DNA of 48,354 bases, taken from positions 1 to 48,354 of the IMG/VR virus record IMGVR_UViG_3300031576_000075. The stretch is one strand, 5' to 3'. The notes under the pieces are model-generated. The model was not told the origin of the DNA, did not search any database, and saw only the letters and a program-made list of their open reading frames with translations. Within the stretch, counting starts at the first letter, position 1, and every line of letters starts with the position of its first letter. Shown here piece after piece: positions 37,998-45,599 of the stretch. The stretch is from a virus. The position numbers and the translations under genes are program-made.

Positions 37998-40295
37998 ATG
38001 CCCCTGTCCGCAGATGGCTGGTTCGATGCTGTCGAAGCCGTAACGCCGACACGCCGTCGCCGTGTTCCGGGCGCCGTCGCCATGGCGCATAACGAATCCA
38101 TCACCATGTACAGCGGCGACCCGTGGGCTCCCGGGTCTGTTGGTTACCTTTCTCCGTCCTGCCCACCGCGGGCTCGCGGCCATCTAAACGGGCATCGCTT
38201 CTCCCCTCCTTTCCACGTACCCGTCGCCGTGCCACGGACAGCATGGAGTCTACTGCCTGCCCCCGTCGCCGCCTCCAGTGGCAATGCGGCTGGCGGCTCC
38301 CTGGCGGTGACCACCTACTACTATGTCGTCACCGCTTACACGACAGCTGGCGAAACAACGGCCAGCAACGAAATTATCGCCACGACTACCCCAGGCAACC
38401 AGACCACGGGCCTGACCTGGAATGCGCTCACGGGCGCGACCGGCTATCGCGTCTACCGCGGCACGTCAAGCGGCAACAACAATACCCTGGTCGCGCTGGC
38501 GCCATCGAACAGCTATAGCGACGATGGGTCCGTTACAGTCGGCAGCGTCTCGCCACCGACCACCAATACCGCGGGCGTGGCCACCGATTGGGAGTTGCCA
38601 ACAGCCAACTGGCTTGTACAGCCGCCTCCGTCGCCGCGCGTGTGGATGTACAGTCGCCCCACCCAGGCAATGCTTGACTTGAGTTTTTTCGGGGACGTGG
38701 TGCTGCCCCTCAAGCCACCCACGCCTCCTCCTCCCCGTGTAGGTCACTGGCCCCGATCGCATGCCACACATGGCGACGTACAGGCAGACGAGGTCTATTC
38801 GGATGCCGTGGTTGGTGCCAACGGAGCGATTACAGAGGGCGAAACGGCTATCGTCCACGGCGGCGTAATTGCGGCATCAAACCGTTTCCCGTCCCGGCGA
38901 GACGGGTCGGAGTTGCCGCCTGTCTACTCGACCCAGGAGCCCTCTTTCCCGCTGTATCAGTGGTCGAATTGGCATGGGCCACGAACGCCCAACTCGGTTC
39001 GCGATCCGCGGACGACTACCGATGCACACTCCCTATTCATTCTGCTAGACCTGCCCACTTACGCGTTGTGGGAGCCTCCTCATATTCCGCCCCACCGGGC
39101 CGTGTTTGTTGTTCGTCCCAATCAGGAGCCATCTTTCGGGGCCGGCTACTACGCACTGCACATGGCTTGGGATGTGGCGTCGTTCCGTCCGCCGCGTCTG
39201 TCGCATGTCACGCAACCAGTCACGACCGACGTATTCTGTCCAGCTGCTGCCATCCCTGTCACTGCCTGGTCCTTACTTCCGGCGCCTGGGGGGTTGGCCG
39301 CCGTCTTGACTGCGGGCGGATCACTCACGGTGGCTCAAGCCTACTACTACGTCGTCACCACTCGGACGGTCGCCGGCGAGAGTACGGCCAGCAGTGAAGT
39401 CAGCGCTACGCCGACCCTCGGAAATCAAACGGTCAATCTGACCTGGACCGCTGTTCCTTATGCCACGGACTACCGCGTTTATCGGGGCACATCGCCGGGC
39501 GCCAATACCACACTCATCGCGCAGGTCACGACAGCCAGTCACAGCGACACTGGCGCGGCCACGATTGCGGCGCAGTCCCCTCCGTCAACAAACACGGCGG
39601 GCGTCAACACCAACTGGGAGCTGAACGCCCACGCCTGGGGTGTGCAGCAGCCGCGCCATCCGTGGAAGGCCCTTTGGCCCGTGCGCCGGCATCGTGACGC
39701 CCTGCCGCCTGACACCGATCCGCTCCAGCATTTGCCAGGATCGTTTCTCCGTGACGTGCCTCCCCAGGTGCCGCCCGTGCGGCAGGCACAATACTTCGCG
39801 ACCGTGGGCCGGGCTACCGACCCTGCCAAACTTCCAGAGTCTGACGACTCGGTGCTCATCGCCTGGGCAGGTCCGCCCCTGGTGCCGGCTTGGCGAGGCC
39901 ATGCGGGCCGCCCCGTGCCGCCAGCTACCCAGCGGGACGTCTGGTTTGATACGCTCCGTGTCGATGAGTTTATGTCCTGGAACGTGCCGCACCGGCCGGC
40001 GCCGCTTCAGGCCCCCACGGGGCGCGTGGAGCCCTACTCGTTTGCGTCCTGGACGCCAACGGGCGAAAGCTTCGGATGGTACGTTCCGTTTCCGGCCCGC
40101 GCGTCGGCGATCTGGTCGGGCAGCGGACTGATCGCAGCAGCCACCGCAATAGCATCCATGCAGGGCGGCAGTAGCGATGGCGATCCCCCGTGGTATAGTT
40201 CGGGGGCAACCATCATCGTCGTGGGCCCCTTCGTGGTGGACATGGCAGCGATCTGGTGTGCCGGCGCTGTGCAAGGCGACATCCTTGGGGAGTGA
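37998..40295 (+). CDS. Tail or fibre protein with two FnIII-like domains
   Basis: 765 aa, ATG 37998, weak SD. Two fibronectin-III-like units: YYYVVTAYTTAGETTASNEI ... GLTWNALTGATGYRVYRGTS and YYYVVTTRTVAGESTASSEV ... NLTWTAVPYATDYRVYRGTS. Between and behind them are Pro/Trp-rich stretches (WHGPRTPNSVRDPRTTTD, AQYFATVGRATDP). The C-terminus has two hydrophobic segments (AAATAIASM, GATIIVVGPFVVDMAAIW). Probably exposed on the virion and binding carbohydrate or host surface. Confidence 0.7.
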   Translation: MPLSADGWFDAVEAVTPTRRRRVPGAVAMAHNESITMYSGDPWAPGSVGYLSPSCPPRARGHLNGHRFSPPFHVPVAVPRTAWSLLPAPVAASSGNAAGGSLAVTTYYYVVTAYTTAGETTASNEIIATTTPGNQTTGLTWNALTGATGYRVYRGTSSGNNNTLVALAPSNSYSDDGSVTVGSVSPPTTNTAGVATDWELPTANWLVQPPPSPRVWMYSRPTQAMLDLSFFGDVVLPLKPPTPPPPRVGHWPRSHATHGDVQADEVYSDAVVGANGAITEGETAIVHGGVIAASNRFPSRRDGSELPPVYSTQEPSFPLYQWSNWHGPRTPNSVRDPRTTTDAHSLFILLDLPTYALWEPPHIPPHRAVFVVRPNQEPSFGAGYYALHMAWDVASFRPPRLSHVTQPVTTDVFCPAAAIPVTAWSLLPAPGGLAAVLTAGGSLTVAQAYYYVVTTRTVAGESTASSEVSATPTLGNQTVNLTWTAVPYATDYRVYRGTSPGANTTLIAQVTTASHSDTGAATIAAQSPPSTNTAGVNTNWELNAHAWGVQQPRHPWKALWPVRRHRDALPPDTDPLQHLPGSFLRDVPPQVPPVRQAQYFATVGRATDPAKLPESDDSVLIAWAGPPLVPAWRGHAGRPVPPATQRDVWFDTLRVDEFMSWNVPHRPAPLQAPTGRVEPYSFASWTPTGESFGWYVPFPARASAIWSGSGLIAAATAIASMQGGSSDGDPPWYSSGATIIVVGPFVVDMAAIWCAGAVQGDILGE

Positions 40296-40298
40296 TCC

Positions 40299-40394
40299 AT
40301 AGCCATCGGCATCGTCACAGGGGTGGTCGTCTCGCTCAGCGCGGTCAGCGAATGGGGGTTCCCAAAGCTTTCTCGACCGACCATCCGCGCTTGA
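40299..40394 (+). CDS. Truncated paralogue of the next ATA gene (31 aa)
   Basis: ATA 40299, 6 nt behind GGGGAG, one codon after the preceding gene's TGA. Reads (start)-AIGIVTGVVVSLSAVSEW and ends at TGA 40394. Its first ~14 codons match those of 40535 on, with many synonymous differences (ATCGGCATC against ATTGGAATT). Two independent copies thus keep ATA at the same place. The copy is truncated. Confidence 0.6.
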   Translation: MAIGIVTGVVVSLSAVSEWGFPKLSRPTIRA

Positions 40395-40467
40395 GTCGCA
40401 TCAGAAGCGTGCATCCTTTCATTCCTTTCAGGACCGCACGTTCCTCCACCAAGGGACGTTGCGGTTA

Positions 40468-40502
40468 GAGTCGTGCGGGTGTTGTCAGCGCCCGCACGAC
40501 TC
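40468..40502 (+). terminator. Strong hairpin between the two paralogues
   Basis: GAGTCGTGCGGG, 11-nt loop, CCCGCACGACTC; followed by GTGGTATTATAGG. Likely a terminator or mRNA stability element. TATTAT (40507) might serve as a -10 box, but no -35 is visible outside the hairpin. Confidence 0.55.
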
Positions 40503-40534
40503 GTGGTATTATAGGCCGCCGGAGGGTCGACGCG

Positions 40535-40963
40535 ATAGCAATTGGAATTGTCACTGGTGTCGTTGTTAGCCATTCGGCAATTTCATTATTTGCCAGAATC
40601 CGCGGTGCCGGCGGGGCGTACATAACCCAGGCGTCGATATCGACCATCGCCTACGCGGTCCGGGACCTCACCAACGGGACCACGGACAGCACTGGCACGT
40701 TCACGATTTCCACCACCGTTTTCAACGACCTTCAGACGACCGACCTTCGCTGGACCAAGGACGCCGTCGGCTACAACTTCCTGGCCACGATTGCCGCAGG
40801 AGGCTTTGATCGCTTCACCGTCGCGGACGCCAACGCGCCCGTTTCGCACAAGGTAACGTCGCATCGCTATCAAGTCTCGGTGCGATTCACCCCCACCGCT
40901 GGTGCCAGCAGTGCCTTTGTGATCCCCTTCCAGTTCAGCCCGATCCCCACATGGACCGCCTAG
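40535..40963 (+). CDS. Virion protein, ATA start, no canonical start in frame (142 aa)
   Basis: ATA 40535, 8 nt behind GGAGGG. The reading frame has no usable ATG/GTG/TTG over most of its length and is therefore easily missed by gene finders. It reads AIGIVTGVVVSHSAISLFAR, ISTIAYAVRDLTNGTTDSTG, ISTTVFNDLQTTDLRWTKDA, YNFLATIAAGGFDRFTVADA, HKVTSHRYQVSVRFTPTAGA and ends FSPIPTWTA at TAG 40963. Beta-rich, typical of small tail or connector proteins. Codon use is the strongly GC3-biased pattern of its neighbours. Confidence 0.82.
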   Translation: MAIGIVTGVVVSHSAISLFARIRGAGGAYITQASISTIAYAVRDLTNGTTDSTGTFTISTTVFNDLQTTDLRWTKDAVGYNFLATIAAGGFDRFTVADANAPVSHKVTSHRYQVSVRFTPTAGASSAFVIPFQFSPIPTWTA

Positions 40964-40972
40964 GAACTGCTC

Positions 40973-41680
40973 ATGCTCGACATAACCAAGACCTGTGAAC
41001 ACGATTGGCTGTGCTGGGACGGCCTGGAGACGGCCACCTATCGCTCCGTGCGCACCAGCGGCACGATGGTTGAGTACGTCGTGGACGCTGCTCTCCGGCG
41101 GGCCCCGACGCGGCGTGAGCTGGCTGCCTCCAATGGCGTCTACCAGGCCACGGATACGGTGTGGCTCATCCCACGGGTGGTTCTTGATGGAGCCCTGTCC
41201 GCCGAAGGTCAGCGTCCCAAGCCGCGCGACACCATCACGCCCAGCGAAGGCGGCGAGTGGACGGCTCTCGAAGTTGCCGAAGAAGTCGATCGCACCATCT
41301 ATCGGTTCACGACGCGAAACTTGGTCATCCATCTTGACCTGTTCGACGCCATCGACATCGAACGCGCCGGCGTCGTCTACAACAACGCCGGCATCCCAGA
41401 CAAGCAGTTCCCCCCAGAAGGCGGCGGCCGCGTTCTGTACTCTGCCCTGCCCTGCCGCGTGCAGAAGGACGAGGAGCGTATTGCCGACGAACGACTCTTG
41501 CGCGGCGAAGAGGTGCCGTACACGATCTTTCTGTCCCGCCAGGTGGTCATCGACGCGGCCGAGGATCGGGTGAAGTGGACCGACGGCAGCACCGTGCGTT
41601 ACCTCGATATCGTGCGGCTGGTCATGCCAGATAGACTAGATGAATTGCCCCGATTGGAATGCGTGCTCCGGGTGGCGTAG
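40973..41680 (+). CDS. Head-tail region protein (235 aa)
   Basis: ATG 40973. Beta/alpha mix: WDGLETATYRSVRTSGTMVE, YVVDAALRRAPTRRELAASN, DTVWLIPRVVLDGALSAEGQ and a C-terminal VKWTDGSTVRYLDIVRLVMP. Its position before a gp10-like gene suggests a head-tail connector or neck protein. No firm family. Confidence 0.6.
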   Translation: MLDITKTCEHDWLCWDGLETATYRSVRTSGTMVEYVVDAALRRAPTRRELAASNGVYQATDTVWLIPRVVLDGALSAEGQRPKPRDTITPSEGGEWTALEVAEEVDRTIYRFTTRNLVIHLDLFDAIDIERAGVVYNNAGIPDKQFPPEGGGRVLYSALPCRVQKDEERIADERLLRGEEVPYTIFLSRQVVIDAAEDRVKWTDGSTVRYLDIVRLVMPDRLDELPRLECVLRVA

Positions 41681-41690
41681 GGGGTGGGCG

Positions 41691-41867
41691 ATGATGCGCA
41701 GCACGTCAACTGTAAAGGGGGTTACAGTTGAGCCCGCAGACGGTAGGGTGACGGGCAAGGACGGCAGGACGAGGGGGCCGAGGAAGAAGAAGGTGCCATC
41801 TGGAGGCTCAACTGTAACCCCCTTTACAGTTGAGCGGCAGAAGGTGGCGCAGGAGGCCAAGCGATGA
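41691..41867 (+). CDS. Free-standing hairpin/VTGKDG module (58 aa)
   Basis: ATG 41691 (or 41694). The protein is nothing but the module also found in the ParB-like gene: TVKGVTVEPADGRVTGKDGR, then RKKKVPSGG, TVTPFTVERQK, aligned with EGSAPAPPDGKVTGKDGK ... KKKAFGSG ... SAPERQ. It lies between two copies of GCGATGATGCGC (41688-41699 and 41861-41872), the second being the start of the gp10-like gene. It thus looks like an insertion at that gene's 5' end, and it overlaps that gene by 4 nt. Confidence 0.65.
   Translation: MMRSTSTVKGVTVEPADGRVTGKDGRTRGPRKKKVPSGGSTVTPFTVERQKVAQEAKR
41706..41835. repeat. Second pair of inverted hairpins
   Basis: Hairpin 1 (41706-41731): TCAACTGTAA, loop AGGGGG, TTACAGTTGA. 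Hairpin 2 (41806-41835): GCTCAACTGTAA, loop CCCCCT, TTACAGTTGAGC. The stems match each other but not those at 4.4 kb. The G/C loop and the right flank TGAGCGGCAG are the same in both places. Confidence 0.85.
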
Positions 41868-42256
41868 TGCGCGGCAGCTTCAAATGGGATGGCGAGCGTG
41901 CCTATCAGGAGGTCCTGGACGCTGGCTGGGACGGCATCCGCCAGGCCACCGTGTTTCTGTGGCAGCAGTGCCAGTCGGCCATCAACACCCCCAGCTCCAG
42001 GCCCTACAGCGAGCCCACGCCGCCCGGCAACCGCGTCCCTGGCGAGCCACCACGGAAGCGCACCGGCTGGTTCCAGGCAAATGTCCTTTACACGCTGGAT
42101 CGTGCAGCGCTTACCGGTCGTGTCGGGCTCGGCCTGGGCGCTCGGTATGGTCTTTTTCTGGAGCTGGGCACGCGCCGGATGCTGGCCCGGCCCTGGCTCC
42201 TGGCAACGCTGAAGAAGGTTTGGGCGCAGCTTCAGGCCCTTGCTGGGAGGCCGTAA
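41864..42256 (+). CDS. HK97 gp10-like tail-completion/neck protein
   Basis: ATG 41864. The pattern RAYQEVLDAGWDGIRQATVF, TPSSRPYSEPTPPGNRVPGE, TGWFQANVLYTLDRAAL, GLGLGARYGLFLELGTRRML, ARPWLLATLKK fits HK97 gp10-type proteins (the YGLFLE.GT...ARPfl signature). These join head and tail. Length 130 aa is normal. Confidence 0.78.
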   Translation: MMRGSFKWDGERAYQEVLDAGWDGIRQATVFLWQQCQSAINTPSSRPYSEPTPPGNRVPGEPPRKRTGWFQANVLYTLDRAALTGRVGLGLGARYGLFLELGTRRMLARPWLLATLKKVWAQLQALAGRP

Positions 42257-42259
42257 TCC

Positions 42260-42697
42260 ATAGCGGATCCAGTCGACCATGACACCATGGCCGCAGTCCG
42301 AGCCCTCTGGCTGGCCACGCCTGCGCTCATGATGCTCCTGGGCGAGCCACATGCTGGCCGGCTCAAGAGCGGGCAAACCAGCATCTATGCGCATCTCAAA
42401 TGCGAATTGGACCGTCGGGAGTTGTTCGGCACGGGCTTGGCCTGGTCCGATCGTCGTCGAGTAACGCTCAGCATCGTCGGCACTGAAGACGAAGTCCGGA
42501 CGGCCCTAGGCGCAGTCCACGAGGTCTTCAACCTCCGCACCACGTTAACCTACCCGTCCGGGTCGCGCTTTCTCAGCTGGTGGCCGGAGTTTAGCGACCG
42601 ACTGTTCCAGGACGAAACGACACGGCGCGGCGAAGACATCTGGGTCGGCGAGTGCGTCGGCATCGTCTGGTCAGTACGCCCTACACCAGGCGCGTAG
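42260..42697 (+). CDS. Tail terminator-like protein, ATA start
   Basis: ATA 42260 lies 9 nt behind GGGAGG; an in-frame TAA stands two codons before. An ATG at 42287 exists but has no SD and would drop nine residues (ADPVDHDTM). I prefer ATA because of the shared context. The protein (AAVRALWLATPALMMLLGEP, KSGQTSIYAHLKCELDRREL, YPSGSRFLSWWPEFSDRLFQ) has the place and size of a tail-completion or tail-terminator protein. Confidence 0.65.
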   Translation: MADPVDHDTMAAVRALWLATPALMMLLGEPHAGRLKSGQTSIYAHLKCELDRRELFGTGLAWSDRRRVTLSIVGTEDEVRTALGAVHEVFNLRTTLTYPSGSRFLSWWPEFSDRLFQDETTRRGEDIWVGECVGIVWSVRPTPGA

Positions 42698-42783
42698 TCC
42701 TGGAGCCGAGCAGTCTGCCCTGGACCCAATCCTAGTCATGATGACGGTTGTTGGCGACCAGGGGGTAGGGGTAGATTGGGGCA

Positions 42784-42966
42784 ATGGACGGACACGACGC
42801 GGAACATCCCCTGGCGATGAAGGCGGAGTGGCGGGAACAGTGTGGGACCCGATTGCTCATTGGCCACTGCCCGCAGTGTCGCTATCGACACGCGACGGTA
42901 GAAACGCTGCTGTGGTGTCAGTGCGGGGCATGGATTCAACTCGAACCAGAAGTGGGTGATCGATAG
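42784..42966 (+). CDS. Small zinc-ribbon-like protein (60 aa)
   Basis: ATG 42784. Contains IGHCPQCRYRHATVETLLWC and QCGAWIQLEPEVGDR: a CxxC...CxC finger. Its TAG overlaps the ATA of the next gene (ATAG). A competing frame from 42738 looks unnatural. Confidence 0.6.
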   Translation: MDGHDAEHPLAMKAEWREQCGTRLLIGHCPQCRYRHATVETLLWCQCGAWIQLEPEVGDR

Positions 42967-43394
42967 CGCTTGACAACTACCAGCCAGGGCATACGCTGCC
43001 CGTCAATTTCTTCCTGAACGCGACCGGCCAGGCCTACATCCTAAACGTCAAAGGCTTCGACTTGGAGGATGGCGGCAACCTCATCGAGGTAACCAACACG
43101 CGCCACGCAGGCCGTACTGCCCACTTGGCTGGCCGGGCCATGATGAAGGGCCAATGCACGTTGTCGTTCGACCTTGACAGTAAGCCGTACCTTGCCACCC
43201 CGAACATCCGCTTTGGAACCCGAGGCGTCTTTCGCATGTTCACGAGCCGGCTGGGGACGTCTTACATTGATGTCCCCGCTTCCATCGCTAGCGTGTCCTA
43301 CCGCAGCGCGGTAGAGAGCGAGCTTCAGTGGACCGTGTCGTGGGTGGAAAACGTAGTCCAGGCGACCGGCCTCGTCGACGTCGCCTACGTGTAA
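42963..43394 (+). CDS. Major tail-type protein, ATA start (143 aa)
   Basis: ATA 42963; in frame the DNA reads TGA TCG ATA, so no upstream start is possible, and the first canonical start (TTG 43062) would cut 33 residues (ALDNYQPGHTLPVNFFLN, YILNVKGFDLEDG). The protein is beta-rich: NTRHAGRTAHLAGRAMMKG, FDLDSKPYLATPNIRFGTRG, SVSYRSAVESELQWTVSWVE. It is placed before the tail-assembly chaperones, the usual spot for the tail tube protein. Its start overlaps the stop of the previous gene as ATAG. Confidence 0.72.
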   Translation: MALDNYQPGHTLPVNFFLNATGQAYILNVKGFDLEDGGNLIEVTNTRHAGRTAHLAGRAMMKGQCTLSFDLDSKPYLATPNIRFGTRGVFRMFTSRLGTSYIDVPASIASVSYRSAVESELQWTVSWVENVVQATGLVDVAYV

Positions 43395-43407
43395 CAGCAT
43401 TGCAAGG

Positions 43408-43420
43408 GAGGTGATCGGTA
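43408..43420 (+). promoter_or_regulatory. Extended SD GGAGGTGAT and GTA start
   Basis: GGAGGTGAT (43408-43416 region), CG, GTA (43418). As at 36728, the TGA within the SD is in frame and rules out an upstream start. Together the two sites differ only in ATA against GTA. Confidence 0.75.
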
Positions 43421-43861
43421 CTCAAGCTCGGAAAAGTCAGCGAAGTACAAGCGCTGGGGCGCATGTGGAAAGTCAGTCGGCTGGAACTGCGATTGGTCCG
43501 GGAATTACGCGACTGGATCGAAGTCAAGGTCAAACGCAAGCTTGAACGCATCGGCCGTTTCTTCGACCGGCTTACGTCGGAAGATCAACTAGCACATCTG
43601 CGATGGGAGTCCTCCATAGCCGACCAGATGGATTCCTTTTCAATCGGCTGCCCGTTGGCTCGCGAATACCTGGCCACGGAGGAAGGCATGGCCTATTTCG
43701 GTCGGCTTATGCTCACAGAACACCACCCGGACATCTCCGAGGATCAGGCTTTCGCCGTGTGGATGGAGCTGGCTGAGTCAGGCCGCTCCGACCAGGTTCT
43801 GGCCGACGCCCAGGGCCGATTGCCCGGCCAGGGAAAAGTCGGGGCCCCGGAGGCGAGTTGA
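43418..43861 (+). CDS. Tail-assembly chaperone G-like protein, GTA start (147 aa)
   Basis: GTA 43418 after an extended SD; frame reads TGA TCG GTA. ATG 43463 has only a weak SD and would drop 15 residues (LKLGKVSEVQALGR) that belong to the conserved start. Body: LELRLVRELRDWIEVKVKRK, FFDRLTSEDQLAHLRWESSI, MAYFGRLMLTEHHPDISEDQ. Place before the tape-measure gene and a slippery GGGAAAA near its end identify it as the lambda G-like chaperone; a -1 shift yields the longer GT-like form. Confidence 0.78.
   Translation, partial: VLKLGKVSEVQALGRMWKVSRLELRLVRELRDWIEVKVKRKLERIGRFFDRLTSEDQLAHLRWESSIADQMDSFSIGCPLAREYLATEEGMAYFGRLMLTEHHPDISEDQAFAVWMELAESGRSDQVLADAQGRLPGQGKVGAPEAS
43831..43837 (+). promoter_or_regulatory. 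Slippery site GGGAAAA for -1 frameshifting
   Basis: In the frame of the chaperone the codons are CAG GGA AAA, i.e. G GGA AAA, a canonical X XXY YYZ heptamer similar to lambda's GGGAAAG. A -1 shift leads without a stop into the next frame (SRGPGGELTGPPG). Confidence 0.75.
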
Positions 43862-44130
43862 CCGGGCCTCCGGGGCACGTCGACTGGGTTCAGGTGTATC
43901 GCATCTTGTTGCACGGCGAGGGCCGTAAATTCAGCTTCTCTGAAATCGAGCACATGACAGCCGCGGAGGCAACCCTGGCCCTGGATCGCGACCTGGAAAA
44001 GAAGCGGCCTTCGTCGGGATCCACTGTTCTGGGCCAGTCGGGCGGCATGGATTTGCAGGAGTACGCCGACTGGTGGAGGTCCCAGTCGCCCAGGCAACGA
44101 CTCGAGCGCGTGCGGGAAAGATGGTGGTGA
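43858..44130 (+). CDS. Tail-assembly chaperone T-like extension (90 aa)
   Basis: Open in the -1 frame; the only canonical start is TTG 43858, overlapping the chaperone stop (TTGA) and preceded by GGAGG. More probably it is translated as the C-terminal part of a G-T fusion through the slippery site at 43831. Reads HVDWVQVYRILLHGEGRKFS, IEHMTAAEATLALDRDLEKK, MDLQEYADWWRSQSPRQRLE. It is directly followed by tape measure. Confidence 0.7.
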   Translation: MTGPPGHVDWVQVYRILLHGEGRKFSFSEIEHMTAAEATLALDRDLEKKRPSSGSTVLGQSGGMDLQEYADWWRSQSPRQRLERVRERWW

Positions 44131-44131
44131 C

Positions 44132-45598
44132 ATGGCCTTTAGCGCCAAGTTGGCCGAGTTGTTTGTCGAGTTCGTGGCCAAGGGACAAAACGACGTCAAA
44201 AAGGCGTTTGACGAACTTCGTGAAAAACTGGAAGGCGCCCAGGTGGCCGCCGACATTCTGGGCGGAGCCATCCAGTCCCGTCTCAATAATGCTGTTAATG
44301 TCTTGCAGCGTTCCATGGCGCAGCAGCTCGTTCCAGCCATTGAGGCCGCCATCGCATCCACCATTAAGCAGATTGCCGCTGTTCGCGGCATCAGCGAGGC
44401 TCACGCCCGACATTTGGTGCTGGTCGAAGAGGCCAGCGCCAAACAAGCGAAACTGATCGAAGAGGCCACCAGGAGAGTACAAGCCTATGGTCGCACAGCC
44501 ACCGATGCTCTCGGAAGACTGGCGACCGGGGCCTGGCAAACTCTCAACCATACCATCGGCAATTTCGTTCGTCAGGGGGTGGGAGCTTCGGCCATCGGCC
44601 AAGTGCTGAGCTTTCATATGGAAGCCCTGAGTCGTACCATTGCTGGCCTCTTCGGGCCGGAAATTCGCAAACTCGTGGACTTGGTGCGCAACCTGACGCG
44701 ATGGATCAACCAGTTGAGTGACGCTCAGCGCGACAGTCTGTCGCGCTGGATTCAGGGCGCCGCCGTCTTTGCTTTGGTCGGCGTATTGCTCCCGCGCCTG
44801 TACGCCACCTTTATCCTGGTCGTCACGGCTGTCAAGGCCGTCTCCGGATCGTTTCTTGGGTTGGCGGTGTCCATGGCTGGCTTGCTGCCGTTGCTGGGCC
44901 TGGCCATCGCTGCCTTTGCCGGCATGATGGCGGGGTCCGAGTCTGGCCGGGCTAGTCTGGCACCGCTAGGGCAGGCTTTTGCAAGTCTTGCAACAGCCGT
45001 GGGGAAACTGCTCACGGCTCTGGCCCCCATTGCGGAAGTAATCGCCAAGGCCATGACGCCTGCTGTGGAAGCCTTGGCCGGGGCGATTTCTTGGCTGTCC
45101 GGCCTGATCAACGAAAACACGCTCAAATGGGGAGCAGCGATTGGGGCTTTCGTGCTGTTTCTGGTTTACGTGCCTCGCATCGTGGCCGGCTTCACGGCAA
45201 TCATCGTCAAAGTGTGGGCCCTGGTCACTGCCCTGATCGCTCAGAACGCCGTTGCCAGCAGTGGAGCATCCTTGCTTCGCGACCTGGCCCTGGTCGCGCT
45301 GGCCGTCGGTGCGGGAGCCGCAGCCTACAACGCGACCGACAAGGCCCTGGCGGGCGAGAAGCAGGCTGGAGGCAAAGCCAAGCCCCATCGCGGCCCCGAG
45401 GCTCCCCGGGTGACAGGGTTTGAGCAATTGGAGGCGGCCTGGGACAGGGTGGCTCTGGCTTCGATGAAGGCAACGGCTGGCGGAGTTGGCAAGACTGTCG
45501 AGGAACAGCAACTGGACGAACTGCGCCGCATCGACCAGAACTTGGGCCGTGTCGAGCAGGCCGTGCGCGAAAAAGGTCCGAGTATAAAGGAACGATAG
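44132..45598 (+). CDS. Tape measure protein, short (488 aa)
   Basis: ATG 44132. Helical N-terminal half (KLAELFVEFVAKGQNDVKKA, LGGAIQSRLNNAVNVLQRSM), hydrophobic middle with several membrane-like segments (GLAVSMAGLLPLLGLAIAAF, LKWGAAIGAFVLFLVYVPRI, DLALVALAVGAGAAAYNATD) and a charged tail. Its place after the G/T chaperones fits tape measure. At 488 aa the tail would be short. Confidence 0.72.
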   Translation: MAFSAKLAELFVEFVAKGQNDVKKAFDELREKLEGAQVAADILGGAIQSRLNNAVNVLQRSMAQQLVPAIEAAIASTIKQIAAVRGISEAHARHLVLVEEASAKQAKLIEEATRRVQAYGRTATDALGRLATGAWQTLNHTIGNFVRQGVGASAIGQVLSFHMEALSRTIAGLFGPEIRKLVDLVRNLTRWINQLSDAQRDSLSRWIQGAAVFALVGVLLPRLYATFILVVTAVKAVSGSFLGLAVSMAGLLPLLGLAIAAFAGMMAGSESGRASLAPLGQAFASLATAVGKLLTALAPIAEVIAKAMTPAVEALAGAISWLSGLINENTLKWGAAIGAFVLFLVYVPRIVAGFTAIIVKVWALVTALIAQNAVASSGASLLRDLALVALAVGAGAAAYNATDKALAGEKQAGGKAKPHRGPEAPRVTGFEQLEAAWDRVALASMKATAGGVGKTVEEQQLDELRRIDQNLGRVEQAVREKGPSIKER

Positions 45599-45599
45599 C

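Noticed and set aside
41691-41867. Diversity-generating retroelement template/variable repeat
   Set aside because: No reverse transcriptase in the window and no adenine-directed substitutions; differences lie in the hairpin stems.
42738-42959. Alternative 73-aa frame from ATG 42738
   Set aside because: Composition is unnatural and it conflicts with the zinc-ribbon frame at 42784, whose stop overlaps the next gene's ATA.
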